Shown piece by piece: positions 10,543 through 23,476 of a stretch of 64,000 bases of DNA (its first letter is position 1; each line of letters starts with the position of its first letter). The stretch is from NCBI GenBank assembly GCA_950295325.1, contig OX485803.1, positions 69,455,554-69,519,553 on the forward strand, in the 5' to 3' direction. The position numbers and the translations under genes were made by a program. The notes under the pieces are model-generated. The model had not been told where the DNA came from. It did not search any database and worked only from the letters and a program-made list of their open reading frames with translations. The stretch is from Polytrichum commune (Eukaryota; Streptophyta; Polytrichopsida; Polytrichales; Polytrichaceae).

Positions 10543-11112
10543 GGGCCGGGTTTACACCATGGACCATGAAAGAAGGCCTTTTTTCCATGGTCTGACTTGA
10601 TGGTCCAGCTTCCATGGTCTGATTTCTTTAAAAGTCAATTTACGAAGCCTTTGGGTCCCTCACTAGGTGTAAACCGAATGTGAACCAAGAGGAATGACCA
10701 TGCACCAAAAAGTGAACGTGCTGATGATTTTTTTATATATGTCCAAAAATGGCAATTTTGAAAGAAGAAAAAAATCGAGTTTGATCATTCTCTTGTCTTT
10801 TCTTGTCTTCATTTTCTCTTCCCCCCAAAAAAACATTCATTGAAATCTCCTTTTAACCAAATTTCTCTGCCGTGGGCCCTTGCTTTTTTCTACCCAAGCA
10901 CCTCTTTTGCCGCTCCCATTACAAAACTTGTTGGACCATGTCAGTGGATAATGTAGGCCTTAAAATATGTCTTTTGGAGACCCCGAACTTCATGGTCACT
11001 TTGACATTTTTTCCTTAGTGTAAACCGAAGTGGTCCCGGGACGAGTCCAACAACCAATCACAAATTTTAAAGGGCCTTGGGACAACTTCATGATCCGTGG
11101 TGTAAACAACCC
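10543..11112. mobile_element. Harbinger/Tourist-like MITE (diverged)
   Basis: The ends form an inverted repeat of about 30 bp: left GGGCCGGGTTTACACCATGG, right reversed GGGTTGTTTACACCACGGAT. Flanking trinucleotides are TAA on the left and TTA on the right, close to the TTA/TWA duplication of this superfamily. The interior is non-coding. The GGGCC start and 'TTTACACC' subterminus are shared with the element at 24814-25354. Confidence 0.55.
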
Positions 11113-11396
11113 TTAAGTAAGTTAAGCATTCGAGCTCACTGTGCAATGTGCTTCACCTAGAAGTTGTGATGCATTGCTCAACATTCTTACATAAACCTCG
11201 CAAGGTCCCCGCACTCACATCCATGGAAGAAATAGTGATCAGTCAATGTGTTAGTCAAAAGTCTCCATGAAGACTTGGGGGAAGACCTAGGGTCTTGGAA
11301 TCCTGTTGTTTCCACCTTGACTACAAAATTAGTGTGACTCACGTTAATTATTTCCATGTTAATTTCCCGCCCACATTAATAGGATTATGTAGTGTA

Positions 11397-11685
11397 CACT
11401 ATAACCTCCCTAATATCACGCATGTGGCAACCAAAGCGCACGTGATATTGAGGAGGTCTGTGATGTTAACATGGATGTGTGATATTGGAGAATTAGTGGA
11501 GCACGTGGTTTGAATTCTTTGGTGGATTATTTTAATGTTGGAACACCTGATTTATGAAAGGAAAATGTGAAAACAAGGAGAGAGGTTTAAATTGAGCATA
11601 TCCGTTTCCTAGGGTTTCAGGATATAAGAGGGGTGATATTACAAAGATCAACATTATAGAGGGTGACATTACAGAGGTTAGGGTG
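11397..11685. mobile_element. pogo-like MITE (Emigrant type) with TA duplication
   Basis: The left end CACTATAACCTCCCTAATAT and the reversed right end CACCCTAACCTCTGTAATGT form an inverted repeat of about 23 bp. TA flanks both sides (11395-11396, 11686-11687). Inner copies of GTGATATT/AATATCAC occur near each end. It is non-coding, 289 bp. The pattern matches pogo-derived MITEs such as Emigrant, whose ends contain 'AACCTCTATAA'. Confidence 0.68.
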
Positions 11686-11689
11686 TATT

Positions 11690-12390
11690 TGAGTGGTGTG
11701 TGATTAGGTGCAGATGTGTGGACTTAAAAAAAGACATATGTTTAAAAGAAACTGGACTACAAGCTCAAGATTTCTTAATCCTTTTAAGCTCGATTATCAA
11801 CAAAATTTGGGAGGGGGGGGGGGGTGGGACCTATATGACCACCTAATGATCACAAAAATCTTCACCTTGATGTTGAAGAAGGTATGAGCTATTGAAAAAA
11901 TGGTTGCAGTGTGGGTTGCAGCCACGATTTGAATTTGTCAATAATCACACTAATTGTGTGTTGGGTGTAGAGTTAAAATGTCCACCTAAAGCCCACTTAC
12001 CTCATATGGTCGGTAAAAGTTACAATCAAACACATCAACTATAAAATCAATGCATTGGCATGTTTGTGTTGTCTCAAAGTGCAAGTAAATTTTGTTAGCT
12101 AGAAATATAAGATATGTGAGCTTTCGTAAAATGGACACTTTCGTAATTGATAAGCAATGTACTATGTCACTTTTGGATTTGGAGTCTAAATTGAAGAGAC
12201 ATGCTACATTTTAGAAGATGACCACCCTTTACAATCGGTGTCAATTGTCTAATTTAGAGTCACACTTTACGGAAATTAAAAAGGACCATTATTATTGAGC
12301 ACACACATTCCTCAACTGTGCCCTTCCCAATCCATTAGGATTTCTAGGAAGTCAAAAAGCTGTGAACGTGTCTTTGAGGGAAAACTATTA
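11690..12390. other. intergenic, no gene recognised
   Basis: AT-rich, with a G-run at about 11810-11825. I see no coding motif or paired inverted termini. Confidence 0.4.
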
Positions 12391-12396
12391 ATATAT

Positions 12397-12625
12397 AGCG
12401 GGAACCGGGAAGAACTGGTGGTTTAGTTACAGATGAACCGGTTGAGTTTGAGAAATAACCAGTTGAAGTTGGAGACTTCCGAAGAATTACTGATCATTTT
12501 AGAAGAATCTATACAAGAATATACCCAAATGAATAAAGAAAAACCGGAAGATGTCAACATGTAACCGGCTGGATTTAGAATCACTAGGATCTTGACCGAC
12601 TATGCCCAAAAGCTTCATGGGCACT
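12397..12625. mobile_element. hAT-type MITE, 'AGTTACAGATGAACCGG' family, old copy
   Basis: It shares the family core (TTAGTTACAGATGAACCGGT, ATGTCAACATGTAACCGG, CCGACTATGCCCAAAA) with the copies at 15093, 37146, 43772, 43842, 53699 and 53880. The end CACTG at 12621-12625 fits; the left end is degraded and no target duplication can be paired. Confidence 0.55.
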
Positions 12626-12629
12626 GGCA

Positions 12630-14640
12630 GGAATCATGTGCACTTTGCGATTTTAAAAGGTTCTTTTAATGTCCATTAAATCCTCAACTCTAAATTCGCA
12701 CACAAATTCAAATCGCCGTTCATGCATTCTTCACAAGTCATCCATAAATTACCAAAATGAACGGAACGTGATGGGGAATCTTTTATGATGACAAACACCG
12801 ATTTTTATTTTTATTTTTATTTTTGTCATGAAGAGGTTCCAGTTTTTTTGAGGCCATGGAAGTCTCAAGGCATGTCCAACTAAAGCCGAAAACACATGAT
12901 AAATATAGGAAAATCCAAGGCTTGTGTTATGAAAAATAAAATGCAAAGCACTTGGAGATGAAAGTTGACATTGAATATTTTTTGGGGGTGAATGATTGCA
13001 CATGTCTTATCTAGAAGCTCAAGGAAACTCATTGATTTCATCAATTTGAGTCATATTACTAGCTTATGGAATCCTCTCGAGGAAATGATGAAAAATAGAT
13101 GATACAAACTTTTGATTGTCTTCAATGAGTTTAGGGGCTTTATTGAAGAGTGTTTCTACCCCTCCAATTTCTCTATTTGGTCCAAAATGGACTTTTAAAT
13201 CCAATGATTAATCTTGTGAGGGTTTGCAAAGTCTTTTTTGGTTCCTTGAATATTTTTGGGGCTATTGTTCAAGTTGAATTGTGGTTGTAATTGTGAGTTT
13301 ATTTTGTTCAATTAAAATTTCAAATCGAAGTAAAAATTCCATTATGACTTACAGGACCACTACAACCACATTCATCGCCTTTATGTGCACCAATTATTAT
13401 ATAAGGTCTAATTCGTTTATCAAGAAATTGCTAATTTTTGTGAGATTGCAATAACTGACATTGTGTGCTCATGCTTTTTATTCAAGAGCCTTTAGCGGCA
13501 TCCATATTGGCACACAATATTTATGCTTACAAGTGTGCCTATAATGACACTATGGTTTAGGGCAATCATATCCCAAATACTCTTGAGGCCCATGTAATCT
13601 TCGCATTTTCTTTAGGTATGCTATGTTTATACCAACCGTGATTAAAGATTTGAGTGATGTAATTTCCAATGATTCTCACCATTTTTGCATGTAGTAGTTT
13701 GAGAAGTACTCAATGATATTTTAGCAATAGATTTTTTAGATGATTGTGGATGAAATGCACAAAGTCTTATTTGTCCAACAATTCCATGAAGCATAAGATT
13801 TTACATCTCCACTGAATATTACAAACCTACGTCTCCATGCACTCGCTAAGCAGTTGGCATATTCATCAACCAACTAGATATAATTTATTGATTCAATACA
13901 ACACCTAAACAAAAAGCTCGTTTTAAAACACACACACACACCAAGTTCACAAGTTCTCCTTTATGTTCTACTATAGCCAACTCCTACTTTGTAAACATAA
14001 AGGTATCGCCTACTTAATTATTGGTGGATAAATATTGGTAACTTTTTTACTAGCTCAATTAATGGTTGACACTAATTCTTCAGCACACTCACATGAAACT
14101 TCTTCTTACAGTCAAAGTGGAGTATTAATTGATTTGAATTGTTTTTGGAGCAACCCAAAAGAATTTTGGGGCAAGCCCAACATTTTGAATATTTTCGTGG
14201 GCAACCACCCAAATAGAATCTACTCTTAGGCATACTATAACTTTTTCTCTGGAAATCTTGAATTTTTTCTTGGGATGCCCTCCAAAATGAAGGAAAGCCT
14301 ATATATAGACATATAAATCCACAAAAATAGGCTTGGCATGTCTAATCATATGAGTAGGCTCATTTGAGCCTTCCCATGAAATAACATCACTCTCTCAACA
14401 CCTTGCCGAACAAGGATTTGTCACTGGGCACAAAATGACAACCATGTGAAAGACATCATGGGGTCTATTTCAATGGGAAACCCATGACATCCTGACACCA
14501 TCAAAATCCACACTTGATGATCTCAATGAGGCTTTTCATGTTAAAGAGTGGAACTCTTTCCATTTCTCGGGACAAAATTTGATTACCTCCACATCAAGGA
14601 TTATCTCGAATATGATTGTGAATTGCACTTGAGCAACCAT
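12630..14640. other. intergenic, no gene recognised
   Basis: AT-rich non-coding sequence. No frame has a recognisable motif. A short (CA)n run lies near 13930. Confidence 0.4.
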
Positions 14641-14649
14641 TGACTCCAC

Positions 14650-14960
14650 CCCAATGCAAGATCATTGCTACTTATTGCACCTCGAATCATAGACTTGCCA
14701 TTGAAATTGGATGGTGGTCAACTATTCCTATCTCTAGAGATCATATTGCCACTTTTGCTCTTACAATATAATGGTTGAAAACGAGGCACACTTTGTGTTG
14801 GACTGCCCTTATACAACTCCATTAGAGATAGGTTTCAATCACTATTTGAAACTGTAGTATCAAGGAGTTTCAAGTCTTTCTTCCAACTGGACCATCAAGT
14901 TGATATCAATTGTCTATCTCATAGAGACTACTGCACTCCGCTAAGTTACTATAGGAAAGT
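14650..14960 (+). pseudogene. LINE-type retrotransposon 3' end remnant (zinc-binding tail of the polyprotein)
   Basis: Across three shifted frames one reads SNHRLAIEIGWWSTIPISRD, then CHFCSYNIMVENEAHFVLDC, then YNSIRDRFQSLFE. This order (H..L.IE.G....IP..., C..C, E.EHF.L.C..Y..IR..) is the well-known C-terminal segment after the reverse transcriptase in many non-LTR elements. At least two frameshifts and several stops show it is dead. No reverse transcriptase core remains nearby. Confidence 0.6.
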
Positions 14961-15092
14961 AGCCGGTTTGACACCATTTTGATGTGCTTTTAGTCCCATA
15001 ACCCTTTTGGCTTCTCGGACTCTAATATCAATTTCATTGCATCTCCAGAAAAAAAAGCATGAGGTGCTGTAGGGAGTTGACTTGTTGGTCAT

Positions 15093-15306
15093 CAATAAAC
15101 AGGGAGAACTGGCTGCTAGTTATAGATGAATTGGTTGAGTCTGAGAATTAACTGGTTGAAATTCAAGACTGCAAGAAAATTACTGATCCTTTAAAATGAA
15201 TCTATAGAGTATACCTCAAATTAGTAAAGAAAAACCAGACGATGTCAACATGTCACCGATTGGACTAGGATCTCGACCGATAATACCCAAAATCTCCCCA
15301 GACACG
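15093..15306. mobile_element. hAT-type MITE, 'AGTTACAGATGAACCGG' family
   Basis: It starts CAATAAACAGGGAGAACTGG and ends AAAATCTCCCCAGACACG, an inverted pair of about 15 bp of the family described at 43842. The 8-bp flanks have diverged (TTGGTCAT versus about ATCCTCAT), so the duplication is only partly recognisable. Non-coding. Confidence 0.6.
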
Positions 15307-15309
15307 GAT

Positions 15310-16320
15310 CCTCATGTAAGACAATGAGTAGCCAAAGTAAAGCTGAAAATTCTTTCCTTTTCTTTTTCTTTTCCTTATAGAGATTACCTGATACCAGCAC
15401 ATCAATCTTCGTTGTATGTGCAAGCTGCCAAAGTTTGGAGATTTTCAATAAGTGGCCAAGGGATGCAGCATTGAGTTTCTGGTGGAATCTCAACTCCATA
15501 ATTGAAATGTATAAGGCATGGAATTTGATGAAGAGATACAACAGGTTTGCAATTTCAATCAATCAATCCGCGACATAAGGTATGCGGGCCTTACTTGGTT
15601 ACTTTTCTCACTCAGCCACGTATTGTCGAGAATCCTCACTTTTGATAATGAATAAGATACTCATACGAGTTCCGAAAATTATGAGGAAAATGGCTACGGC
15701 CATGATTTGGGTTTGTCAATCTGCCGTCTCGCACTATTTGCATGTTTCACATCCAACGAGAAGTGGGTGCAGAGCTAATTAAATATGTCCATTAAAGGCC
15801 TGATTACTACCTTAAGTATTCCGATCAGCCATTCACTGAAATTTATCTCTATTTCGCTTGAATGTCTTTGACGCAACATCGGATTCGTTTATCTACCGGC
15901 TATGGCCAAATCAAATGTGTCAATAAACTACAGTTATGCCGAAGATCGACCTGCTCAGGGCTCCTTTGGCAAGGTGTGATGAGCATCTCCTGATTATCTT
16001 CAACAAATTCATATCTGGTGAGATGGATAGGTAGGATTCCTTCGCGGCGTGGACTCGGATAGAATTCAGGGCTCACTTTCAAACGTGAAATCTTTCTCAA
16101 GGGGGCCCCCACTTTTGAGCATGATGGAAGGAAGGAAGGAAGAAAGAAGAGACAGACAATCTTCTCCCTTACCTTTTCCCGGGGCTTTTTTTAATCAATC
16201 AGTGACGTCTGTTGTGACTATAAAGTTTGGATATGTCGATGCAGAAGACCGTCATTTGATTCCCTCCTACTCCGAAGGAGCTCCTTACTTGGACGACTAA
16301 GTGCTCACGAATTTGACAGG
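15310..16320 (+). promoter_or_regulatory. upstream region of the GH16 gene
   Basis: Likely promoter and first leader exon of the GH16 gene, by position. A TATA-like GACTATAAAG lies at about 16218, and a possible exon ends in GACAG before GTAAAT at about 16319. A short open stretch at 15380-15575 (+) has no recognisable family. This is inference; no transcript evidence is available. Confidence 0.3.
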
Positions 16321-16374
16321 TAAATCTTGCATTTCCTTCCAGTTACCTTCTTCTTAATCTGAATTTGCACTCTG

Positions 16375-17400
16375 TCCTTTTTCTCGTTGTTTCTCAATCT
16401 TCCTTGGGCTCCTCAAGAAATGCACATTGGAGACATAGTCCAGAATGTGTCAGAGGATTACTACACCGTCTGGATGTGAAAAGGATGCGCATCATCTTAT
16501 TTGGGTACGAAAGAGTGATAAGCCGCGAATTGAAATCTGTAGAGAAATTCTCTCACAAGTTGGAAGCTAAGAAATGTCGATGCCCATGTCGTCAAGAAGT
16601 TGATGTTTCGGTTAGAGAATTTGAGGCCTATCCGAACGAAGACAGACGAGTAAGACGAGAGAGAGTCACAAACAAACACCCTTCAGATAGTTGTCTGCAA
16701 ACCCTCAAACGAGAGGGTTTGCTTCTCCATTTCGTGTTTGGTTAAGTGGTGAGAAGGTTTATTTTGCATCTGGTTCAGTCACGACCGAAGTCCATGTTTA
16801 CGCTTCCTCTTCGTCGTAATCACAATTTCTCGCCTGGGGTCGATTCTCTCGGGTCCAGTTGCTTGCCCATGGGCTACTATCTGTGCTACTCTAACCCTGT
16901 ACTGACCCTTTTCTCGTTGTTTATTGATCTTCCGTTGGCTCCACAAGAAATGCACACTTTAGGCATAGTGCAGAATGTATGTATTACGCCGTCACGAATT
17001 GAACAGGATACAATTACTAGATTCCAATATGCAAGAACTCATCCTCATCTCATTTGGTTACAGAAGAGTGATATGCGACAGAATGAGGTCATAGACTTCG
17101 TAGGAAATTTGCTCTTACAAGTCAGAAGCCAAGAAACGTGGATGCCATGTCCTTCAGCATTTTTTCGGTTAGAAAAACCGAAAAAGGCCCATCTGGAAGA
17201 AGAGAGTCACAAACAAACACCCTTCACATGCGTGCAAACCCTCCAAAAGAGAGTTTCCATTTCTCCATTTTGTGACATTTGCTTGAATGGTGATGAAAGG
17301 CTTTTGCTTCTGGATTTCTTGCATGGGGTCAATCATTTGGACTCCACTTCTTACCCCATGGGCCATCTGTGCAACTCTAATCCCATCCTCTCATTTTGCC
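16375..17400. repeat. local tandem duplication (about 0.5 kb unit) upstream of GH16
   Basis: Two successive blocks repeat the same order of landmarks. TTCTCGTTGTTT recurs at 16382 and 16911, AAGAAATGCACA follows in both, GAGAGTCACAAACAAACACC recurs at about 16661 and 17202, and CCCATGGGC recurs at 16867 and 17356. Offsets vary (489-541) because of indels. The second copy ends at the acceptor of the first GH16 coding exon. Confidence 0.65.
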
Positions 17401-17460
17401 ACAGGTGAAACATCAATTTGTAAATCCATCACAATCAAAGAACAAGGCGCACTTGAAGAA

Positions 17461-19066
17461 ATGACCGACTCGACCCAACCCACTGTGCTGCCAGACGGAA
17501 TTGGGCAATCTTGGAACTGCAAATTTTGGGAAGACTTCACAACTCCAAATTGTCTCCAGGACCGATTCTGGCATCCCTGCGGAAGTGGGAAGTGGAAATG
17601 GGATGCTGTGTCATGGAAGGAGATTCACTGGGAGCCAGCATGCTCACAAATTGTACAAGACCCCGCCACTCAGAAATCCATTCTTCGTGTCTGTGTCTTC
17701 TCTGACTGGTTCCACCGAATCGACCGCCTGGCCACCAAGGAGCAATTTGGCTATGGCTACTATGAGGCTCGGTGCAGGTTCAAAGGGGCCTCGGGGATGC
17801 ATAGCGCCTTCTGGCTCCTTCCCAACGCCATGGACGAAGTAGACACCTCACCTGGCCTAATCCCTGGAGGCATTGAAGTGGATGTCGTGGAGCATCGAGG
17901 GTTCAATGCCGCCAACAACGACATATCCACCATTGGTGTCACCACCATGCACTGGGGCGGCTATGGCGCACACCATCACTCTGCAGGCTACCGAGAGTCG
18001 AAACTCCCGACCAGCAACTGCGATACTGTAAGTAAAAGACATCATTACTTGCTACATTATAGCACCAAGGACATTTTGTAACTTTCTCTGTGTGGTGGTT
18101 CAATTCAATGCGATGTAATGCAATTCGACTACACAATTCATCCATGTCGAGATGGTCAGCGAGAATTTTCTTGTGATTCTCCAAGTGGAGAACACTTCGA
18201 ACCTTCCTGTGTATCATGTCGTCTGCATGTGAACCCGAACGCTGGGAATTGATATTCAAGAAGGGCGTGCTTCAGATGTCTCTAACAAGTACCAGATATG
18301 TTGTACATAGTATGTTGCCTTTGAATGTGAACATTGGGATTTTTTTGAAAGAAGGCCAATCCTGGGTGTGCTTCCAATAAGTAGCAAGCTGTGAGGGAAG
18401 ACTTCACCTGATAGATATGACCTCGCCTTTGAATCTCACCGTCAAAGAAGGTTCAATATGTGAGAGCTCCTACCAGTGACTACAATCTTTTCCTGATGCA
18501 AAACATGTTAAATTTGAGAGTGAACCAGTGTGGAAATTGGAAATTGACATGGCTATTAACATCAATGATACGTTACGCCTGATCCACAACATGCCAACTT
18601 TGAAGAGCATAACTGTGAAATTTGTTGTGAAACAAGGTTAGAGTTTATGATGGGCGATTCGTCTGACATTCTGACCGTTGACACCTCATACATAACTGTA
18701 CACGGACTTTGAATCTGAAGGTTGTTGAATTTGTTGTCAAAGAAAGGCTAAATTTTTGATGGCTCCCTGCAGTGGGCGACGTACGGCGTGTTGCACATGC
18801 CAGGAGGATTGAGATGGTTTTGGAATGGGGCAGAAGTGAACTCCGTGCCGATCTGGTCTTCGAGATCGAACTTCCTGTATTTCTCCACAGAGGTAAATGA
18901 GAGCGGAGGATGGGCGGGCACAGACATGAGTAGCTATGGCACCCTCGCGGATCCCGCGGGCTACGTCGAGGTCGACCACTGCGGCTTCTGGGAGGTGCGA
19001 TCTTCGTCACCATCTCCGCTCGCCTCCCTCGCTGACTCCCATGAACAACCTCATGAAGAATTGTGA
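17461..19066 (+). CDS. glycoside hydrolase family 16 protein (beta-glucanase type), two exons
   Basis: Exons 17461-18027 and 18773-19066 give 286 aa, with a phase-0 GT-AG intron (GTAAGT ... CCCTGCAG). The first part carries the GH16 landmarks: GYGYYEARCRFKG (about 97-109), MHSAFWLLPNA, then GGIEVDVVEHRG with catalytic E139, D141 and E144. The second exon has WATYGVLHMPGGLRWFWNG, STEV...WAG and YVEVDHCGFWE, the usual end of the fold. GH16 enzymes cut or transfer beta-glucans. The ExDxxE form without XTH-specific motifs suggests a laminarinase/licheninase-like enzyme rather than a xyloglucan transferase. The start is uncertain: ATG 17461 gives no signal peptide. An acceptor (TTGCCACAG) at 17404 suggests an upstream exon that could supply one. 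The 3' end could also be spliced at 18994. Confidence 0.78.
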
Positions 19067-19069
19067 TCT

Positions 19070-22000
19070 CCTTCATCGATCCCCTTCGGTAACTAGATCA
19101 TGGAACATTCAATATTTGGCATTCAATATATGCATCACGTAATCTGATCCGTAAATATTAGATTGTTGTACTAAAAGGTACTTTCAAGATGTATTATTTC
19201 ACTCAAGGGTATGAAACATGGGAGCATTTTTCTTGGCGATTGCCGCTCACCTCCCTCGATGACTCTCTCATTAACCTCATCAGGACTTTTCAACTCAAGT
19301 CTTAACCCATCCACCTAGAGTTGCATGAAATGTAGGGGATAATCAGAAAGCCTCAAAGGTATGGATATGTGGAGAGTGCCTTGCAGTCATCTTATCCAAG
19401 CGTTACCGGGGAAATCTCACACCGATAGCCCTCCTCTCAATAGTATCTGCATATAACACTCGAATGTCAGGATCGTAATTCAGATAGTTTGAGAAACATT
19501 TGTCCGATAATTTCAAAAAATTGCACGCACAAGAGTGACAGATACTTCATCAAATAACCATCTTCTACATTGATGCTGCGACACACACACAATCAACAAA
19601 GAAGTGTGTTGTCAACCCATAGGCTGGACAAGAGTTTCAAGCAGGTGTAGAACATCTGATGTCTTGAATTTCGTATGGCTACAAATTAGAGTCTAACTTG
19701 ATGCACAAACATCATAATCGTTTCTCAGTTTTGTACCAGATTCGACAATATGACAAACTCCAATTTTTTTACCTTCTGCATGTGAAACCTTGCTTGTTCC
19801 TTGGTAAATTCTAGAGAAACAAAACTTTGTCCATGCTTGTGCACATAATGCATTAAACCCGTCTATTGTAATCTAATTTTCCAAAATCAGGGAAAAAACA
19901 ACAACGAAATTGGGTGCACGTTCACTTAAACGTCACAACCAGAATTCCCATTTTATCAAGAGCTTGAGATCTAACCGAGGTGCCCAGAGAAGTGCAAAGG
20001 AGCTGAGTATTGTTATGCTTTGGTGTTTTTTGTTTCCCAGTTGCTATGAAGAACAAAGAAAAAAATACAACAATTTTTCTTACTTAAGTGGTTTCTATTT
20101 GTCTCTAAGAGAAATCCAAAAAATATTAGCAGAAGGAACCCTCCTACCAAAAACCCTGGACCTCCAACGATGTAGACTTCACTTGGGCTTCTTTCAAGTG
20201 TTAAGTTCTGCACATGTGTCAAAAAATTGTCTACCTATGAAAATTGGGTGTGATGGCCATGTAAAAATTTGTAGATGGCATTCAAGGTGTATGAACTTGA
20301 AAACTTCAGATTTCCTTTCATAATTATTGTTAGTTGTTTCCTTGGGGGACTCATCATTATTGTTAGTTAGTTCTATTCATTTAAGGATTCGGAGACCTTT
20401 TAGTTAAACGGATCCAGTTGTTGCCCATAGTTGAAAGCATTCTATAAAACTTTGGTAGTTGAAAATGATTGATGAATGCATAACAATTCATTCTGGATAA
20501 TGTTGTGAACAAGTGCTTAGAGAGTGCTTTTGAACACGATAAAAAATCATACACACATCTCAGAATTTGACCACAAATGAATATTTGCATGTGTGTGAAT
20601 GCAAAATAAAATAAAAATTTACATGTTTGTTAAAATAGTATTACACCATTTTGGTGAATTCAAAGTGCATAAATGAATCAATTTCAATAAGTCACACACT
20701 CCTTAAGAGTTAAGACTTCTTATTACTATGACATACACTCCTTGTCCATATTAAACAATTTCATGTTTATGATAATTTAATTGAACGAAATAAAGAAAAA
20801 TACAAAAATACATGTGCACCTCATATATATACACAACCAAAATTCCGCTAGATTTGGAGCTTGAGATCTAACCAAGTGGCTCTCACCAATTGAGATACTT
20901 ACAACATGCATATAAGTTAAAGGGTGCTTAAACCAACACTTTAAGCAATTTAGCCTATTTATGGAGTCCATTTGGCTTAGTGGTATCCATGAATGGTTTA
21001 CCAAATTGGCTTAGACATAGTTAAAGAAACAAAAATGAAATTTAAGTTGCACATCATGTTAATATATTACAAATTTTTGCAGTCACTTACCCCTAGCTTC
21101 CTAAATCCCTCTTTGGATCCCAACTATTTCCAATGCAAATAGCTCCCAAAATTACTAATGTTTTTCACCCAATACCAAACCCATTGTCTCCCAAAACCAC
21201 CCCACCATTTGTCCAAATTGAGCCCTTATAACTTTTGCATGTAGGACCTTAACAAGTACATATAAATAACCCACCCCTAGCTATGTTTCGACACTTGCTC
21301 AAATCCAATCCCACTTTTGCTTACAACCCACATGTTGTATTCTCCCGGAGCCGGTCCAGTTGTCATCCAAATCCGCTTTTGCTTTGCGTCAGAGACATTC
21401 ATATGGTTTTAAGGTGTGTTCTAGGTGCAGGATTAGGAGGCATGCATAGGCGTTGGTTTTGGGTGGGGTGTTGGTTATAGCACCCTCTACCTTATTGCTT
21501 GACCCAACTTCCTCCCGAGTTTCAAGCTATGAACGGGGAGAGCCGACCACTAAGGTTGAGGCGCTCATAGTTGGTCATGTCAACTTAACTGCTCACTACG
21601 GTCATGTAATGCCAACATAGATGAGATCTAGACGAATAAAGTTAAATTTTATGTGGTGGCAGCTTGTGATTGATTACCCTATTAAGAATTTTGGCAATTG
21701 TTGTAGCCAAGAAATAGCATTGAGATGAGCGGTTATGGGTTAACCTATAGATCAACTATGTGTAACCCTAAAATTTAAAGCAATTTCCATATTCACGATT
21801 TGTTTTTTTTTTAAATGCTTTCTCCATAGAATACGTTTCTCTTTGCAAGAAAAACCATTTATATTGCAATATAAATGAGTTCCTTGTTGCTGTTGGCTTA
21901 CTTCCCCTTAACTCAAATCTGTAGCAAATTGTCTTCCATAGGTTGGACATTTGACACGAGCGTAGTCCCCAAGGATTGCGTGCAATATAAGTAGTTGATG
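19070..22000. other. intergenic with a few dispersed repeats
   Basis: No gene recognised. The blocks at 19905-19985 and 20810-20885 share text (GAGCTTGAGATCTAACC). The segment at 20925-21005 recurs at about 47930-48005 (CAACACTTTAAG, then TTTAGCCTA, then GAGTCCATTT). A hAT-MITE-like 5' end (CTATGAACGGGGAGAGCC) occurs at 21527 without a matching right end. Confidence 0.4.
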
Positions 22001-22029
22001 ACACAGGGCAATTAAAAGCCAATATCTGT

Positions 22030-22480
22030 CATGTGTGCAGAGCAAATTCCACTCTACAAGAATAACAGACAGTTGCGATCGTATTAAGCGGCCACTTTCG
22101 ATCGGTCTTGACTCGGTGATCCTAACGGACCAATTTGCCCAATTCTCAGTAATGGCAAACGCCGACATACGGTAGTCTATTACATAGAGTTCGCGATTTG
22201 GGATTGAATTGGGGAAGGGCCGCGCGAACGCGAGCCCCCGCTGCCACAAATTATGACGTGTATGCCTCCCGTAGGAAGATACTAGAGTCACCCGGCCCGA
22301 AGTGCAATGGGGCAGGCTCCTCTAGGCCATCCACTTTCCGGATCATGGATTGACCCCGCCCAGGTAAGTGTCCTCCACATCTGCTCAGGGAGTTCTTGTA
22401 CCCAGAGTTTAACTAAGATACGACAAACTGTAAGGGTTATTTGTTTCTTTCCCCCTCACTCAATTCGCAGGAGTACATAT
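22030..22480. other. GC-richer unassigned segment
   Basis: This stretch has a higher GC content than its surroundings, a good splice donor (GCCCAG before GTAAGTG) at about 22361 and a possible acceptor (CAATTCGCAG) at about 22470. It could be a leader exon of a plus-strand transcript, but no coding exon is recognisable downstream, apart from the doubtful one at 23480-23630. Confidence 0.2.
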
Positions 22481-23476
22481 GTATGAGAGATTATTCGCAA
22501 AGGTGATCCAACGTGCATCTAAACCGGAGAAGCATGTCCTATTTCTATTCACGACTTCTGGGTGTTTGAATGTCAATGCATTTTTCCTTTGAACATGAAG
22601 AGTGTTGACACCAAAGACATCTGTGAAATTCTCTCTCTCCTCTGCTGCTGCATCTTCACAATGCTTAGGCAGGGAATTCATGATGAAGGGGAATGTCCGT
22701 CGGGGCCACTGCTTATAAGTCTGATACATTTATATTCTTATAGTTGTATGAAGGATAATCTCAAATGCATTTGTCTTCCTCCTAGGCTTGGGCCTTGGCT
22801 CACATATATGGCAGGAATACATTGAAGACTCTGAATTTGGAAGTTGCCACAATTGGGTCACAAATGCACTCTGTCTGATCAGCCATGTAGGGGAACTCGA
22901 ATGAGAGCTTGCACCTAATCTGGAACATTACAGACGACGGATTATATGAGAATGAAGAGTTTTCTTAAGATTAATCTTTTCCTTTTGTCGTAAATCCCAT
23001 CCTCGGATTACACTCCTCCCAGCAGTCCAGAATCTTCAGCTGCACCAACTAATTACCCCAATCTCCATACAAGCCCGACCAAAATGGAACCTACTTAAAC
23101 ATTCTTCACTGATGCACATGTGCACGCATCTCCAATTTATGAGGCTTTTAGAGCCTGAAGGATCATGAATTTGCGTATGCGCAAGTGGGGAATTTAACAG
23201 CCAGCCACACAACCAATGACAAGCTCCCACAGTGACATAGACCCAATATTAACATTTGGGATTAAATAGTTGACAATACATGAAGATAGCCATTCATTTC
23301 GAAGAAGATTGAACCAGGGCTCCACAACATGGATACTTCAAAATCCAGGTGTTAGGCTGACAATATTGGCGATGATGGTACTCGACTTTGTTGCTGAATT
23401 GCGGATATTTGGTGCACGAACTCACATTGTGCCTGGCCAGAATAAAATCATTTCCTAAGCGGTCATTTTCCCTCCC

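Noticed and set aside
16746-17408. 220-codon plus-strand frame upstream of GH16
   Set aside because: It crosses the tandem duplication and the GH16 acceptor, the peptide has no recognisable domain, and the sister duplicate is read in a different frame.
21527-21700. Further hAT-type MITE copy starting CTATGAACGGGGAGAGCC
   Set aside because: Only the first ~20 bases resemble the family; no core text, right end or target duplication follows.
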